From Streptosporangiaceae bacterium (lineage in GTDB: Bacteria; Actinomycetota; Actinomycetes; Streptosporangiales; Streptosporangiaceae): DNA of 32,745 nucleotides. A model generated the notes under the pieces. That model saw only the letters and a list, made by a program, of their open reading frames with translations. It did not search any database and had not been told where the DNA came from. Below, piece after piece: positions 32,525 to 32,745 of the stretch. Location: positions 1 to 32,745 of the forward strand of contig JAFAPY010000368.1 in assembly GCA_019246795.1 (NCBI GenBank), written 5' to 3'. The position numbers were made by a program, and so were the translations under genes. Numbering within the stretch: position 1 is the first letter of the stretch; every line of letters starts with the position of its first letter.

Positions 32525-32604
32525 CGCGCCCTGCCTCGCTGCCGTCTGCTATCTGGGCTGCCCGGCAGCCGGCAGGCCAAACCCGAGCCGGCCCGGCCGC
32601 CGCC

Positions 32605-32745
32605 CAGTGCCTGCCGGAGCGCGCGCGTCGGGCAAGCCGCCGCGCGGCCGCTCAGTGCTGTCTGGAGCGCGCGCGTCGGGCAAGCCGCCGCGCGGCCGCT
32701 CAGTGCTGTCTGGAGCGCGCGCGTCGGGCAAGCCGCCGCGCGGCC
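32605..32745. repeat. 48-bp tandem repeat array running off the window
   Basis: Units beginning GGAGCGCGCG at 32616, 32664 and 32712 are spaced exactly 48 bases and are nearly identical (copy 1 has CTGCC where the others have TGTCT). The unit contains the palindrome CCGCGCGG. Because 48 is a multiple of three, the array reads as a 16-residue peptide repeat (LPDARAPDSTERPRGG) on the - strand, without evidence of being a gene. Confidence 0.9.

Noticed and set aside
32549-32731. A gene encoding 16-residue peptide repeats
   Set aside because: The frame is a consequence of the 48-bp tandem DNA repeat. The related copies at 31303-31393 contain a 2-bp deletion that breaks the frame, and no ribosome binding site is seen.
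31303-32745. CRISPR array
   Set aside because: The repeats are contiguous tandem units without variable spacers, and no cas genes are present.

Overview
The window is about 32.7 kb of very GC-rich DNA with strongly G/C-ending codons, dense gene packing, GTG and TTG starts and many ATGA/GTGA gene overlaps. Two blocks match gene orders known from Actinomycetota: birA - PH-domain protein - gtrA - purK - purE (as around Rv3275c-Rv3279c in Mycobacterium tuberculosis) and fum ... glpX (as Rv1098c-Rv1099c). The host is therefore an actinobacterium; I cannot name the genus. Several genes appear to be leaderless, with a TANNNT -10 box six or seven bases before the start codon.

Layout. 1-2430: 3' end of birA, a polytopic GT-C-like membrane protein and a PH-domain membrane protein. 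2449-5812: three genes that fit leucine catabolism (enoyl-CoA hydratase, HMG-CoA lyase, methylcrotonyl-type carboxyltransferase). 5885-7631: a two-component system. 7656-10176: gtrA and purK-purE. 10180-14190: an accessory, partly decayed stretch with a frameshifted small ORF behind a good promoter, a secreted GH5 glycosidase that lost its C-terminal module, an MFS fragment, a DUF523-DUF1722 protein, a small gene behind a perfect 22-bp palindrome and a truncated siderophore-interacting protein. 14377-17804: an extradiol-dioxygenase family protein, a rhodanese-CBS gene with an in-frame TGA, a long-form NDP kinase and a membrane-anchored transglycosylase-like protein. 18176-23201: a membrane Ser/Thr kinase, then class I and class II fumarases in one overlapping operon. 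23485-27308: MarR - ABC ATPase - ABC permease operon with a divergent MFS transporter. 27504-32524: small membrane protein, glutamine-synthetase-like enzyme, DUF1707 protein, glpX and a YihY-family protein flanked by tandem GC-rich repeats.

The most notable signal is at 15410-16081. One uninterrupted frame encodes a rhodanese domain followed by a CBS pair, broken only by TGA at 15611-15613. The TGA falls where relatives of this subfamily, as I recall them, carry the second Cys of a C-x4-C active-site loop. A 6-bp hairpin with a CGTGT loop lies at the spacing expected for a bacterial SECIS element. This is a candidate selenoprotein; a nonsense mutation is the main alternative.

Metabolic links: BirA would biotinylate the carboxylase alpha subunit (not in the window) that partners the carboxyltransferase. 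The leucine trio yields acetyl-CoA and acetoacetate. The fumarases serve the TCA cycle and GlpX serves gluconeogenesis. No tRNA, rRNA, CRISPR array or intact insertion sequence was seen.
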